Of a DNA stretch of 7,099 nucleotides, positions 6,923 to 7,099 are shown in pieces; within the stretch, counting starts at the first letter, position 1, and every line of letters begins with the position of its first letter. The stretch spans positions 1 to 7,099 of the forward strand of contig JACQUE010000087.1 in the NCBI GenBank assembly GCA_016210425.1, read 5' to 3'. The translations under genes were made by a program, and so were the position numbers. Source of the stretch: Chloroflexota bacterium (lineage in GTDB: Bacteria; Chloroflexota; Dehalococcoidia; JACQUE01). The notes beneath the pieces are model-generated. The model made no database searches. It worked only from the letters and a program-made list of their open reading frames with translations, and was not told the origin of the DNA.

Positions 6923-6952
6923 TTGACAAAGGCAGTTAGATGATCATAGCCT
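6923..6952 (+). promoter_or_regulatory. Candidate sigma-70-type promoter for the gene at 7023
   Basis: A perfect -35 hexamer TTGACA (6923-6928) is followed after 18 bases by TAGCCT (6947-6952), which keeps the T, A and final T of the -10 consensus but is otherwise weak. Transcription would begin near 6959, leaving a leader of about 60 bases before ATG 7023. The position in the only long gap of the window supports the call; the poor -10 limits confidence. Confidence 0.4.
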
Positions 6953-7003
6953 TAACGAGAGTTCAGGGAGGTGGTGATTTAGCCCACGCTGGTGCATATG
7001 CCG

Positions 7004-7013
7004 AAAGGAGGGG
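7004..7013 (+). promoter_or_regulatory. Strong ribosome binding site for the gene starting at 7023
   Basis: AAAGGAGGGG is close to the full anti-Shine-Dalgarno complement. The GGAGG core (7007-7011) is 11 bases from ATG 7023, slightly long but acceptable. No better in-frame start lies nearer. Confidence 0.6.
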
Positions 7014-7022
7014 CAGCGGCTA

Positions 7023-7099
7023 ATGAAGTCAGTATTGCGAACTAGAGGACTAATCATATTTGTAGTCATCGGTGTTCTACTGGTCCTCTCCCTTTCCAC
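7023..7099 (+). CDS. N-terminus of an exported or membrane protein (3' end outside window)
   Basis: An open frame starts at ATG 7023 and continues through the right edge with 25 complete codons visible. The first residues are MKSVLRTRG, giving a positively charged start (Lys2, Arg6, Arg8), followed by an uninterrupted hydrophobic stretch from residue 10 to the end (Leu/Ile/Val/Phe-rich). This is the layout of a signal peptide or a first transmembrane helix. The strong ribosome binding site at 7004-7013 and the candidate promoter upstream support a real gene. Nothing of the mature protein is visible, so no family or function can be given. Confidence 0.6.
   Translation, partial: MKSVLRTRGLIIFVVIGVLLVLSLS

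Larger units (their letters stand above)
6850..7022 (+). other. Intergenic region between the DUF4012 gene and the next gene
   Basis: These 173 bases are the only sizeable non-coding gap and look less GC-rich than the coding sequence. They hold a 10-bp palindrome, a candidate promoter and a ribosome binding site, each listed separately. I compared the stretch by eye with conserved cores of cobalamin, TPP, fluoride and c-di-GMP-I riboswitches and saw no convincing match. No tRNA-like fold was seen. It probably marks the boundary between two transcription units. Confidence 0.6.

Noticed and set aside
6820..6965. Direct repeat CGAGAGTTCA at 6820-6829 and 6956-6965
   Set aside because: Ten-base repeats are expected many times by chance in a 7-kb window, and one copy lies inside a coding sequence.
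6966..7022. Purine-rich, partly self-complementary leader resembling a riboswitch
   Set aside because: Only short stems (GTGG/CCAC, and the GCATATGC palindrome) could be drawn, and no conserved core of a known riboswitch class was recognised.
6998..7045. A 15-codon open frame ATG...TAG overlapping the start of the gene at 7023, as a possible leader peptide
   Set aside because: It has no ribosome binding site at proper distance and no run of regulatory codons. It overlaps the Shine-Dalgarno of the real gene and is explained by chance.
1..7099. CRISPR array, insertion sequence ends, tRNA or rRNA genes, phage genes
   Set aside because: No regularly spaced repeats, terminal inverted repeats, transposase or integrase motifs, or RNA gene signatures were seen on either strand.

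Overview
The window looks like a stretch of an exopolysaccharide / surface-glycan locus from a high-GC bacterium, most likely a member of the Chloroflexota. This is an inference. GC is about 60% by eye. Non-ATG starts (TTG, GTG) follow good Shine-Dalgarno sites. A lipoprotein has a Thr/Pro-rich stalk of the kind common on Chloroflexota surface proteins. A DUF4012 protein, a family frequent in Chloroflexota and Actinobacteria near polysaccharide genes, closes the run. No 16S or other lineage marker is present.

Layout: all genes are on the + strand. (1) 2-271 is the 3' end of a gene that resembles the C-terminus of a B12-binding radical SAM protein. (2) 295-1401 is a PLP-dependent DegT/DnrJ/EryC1/StrS sugar aminotransferase. 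(3) 1430-3337 is a membrane-anchored NDP-sugar 4,6-dehydratase of the WbpM/CapD/PglF type. (4) 3347-4792 is an HlyD/MacA-type membrane-fusion (adaptor) lipoprotein with a very long helical hairpin. (5) 4822-6849 is a single-pass DUF4012 protein. The gaps between these five genes are 23, 28, 9 and 29 bases, so they look like one transcription unit. (6) 6850-7022 is the only real intergenic gap. It carries a candidate sigma-70-like promoter, a 10-bp perfect palindrome and a strong ribosome binding site. (7) 7023 to the window end is the start of a new gene for an exported or membrane protein.

How the genes may work together: the dehydratase and aminotransferase form the classic two-step route from UDP-GlcNAc to a UDP-4-amino-4,6-dideoxy-HexNAc (the bacillosamine / FucNAc4N type of sugar). 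The membrane-fusion lipoprotein and DUF4012 protein are cell-surface proteins that could act in export, polymerisation or anchoring of the glycan. The most interesting point is the adaptor. It has no visible ABC or RND partner in the window, no arginine near its predicted hairpin tip (so no recognisable TolC-docking motif), and probably sits in a lineage without a classical outer membrane. No CRISPR array, tRNA, rRNA, insertion sequence or phage gene was seen.
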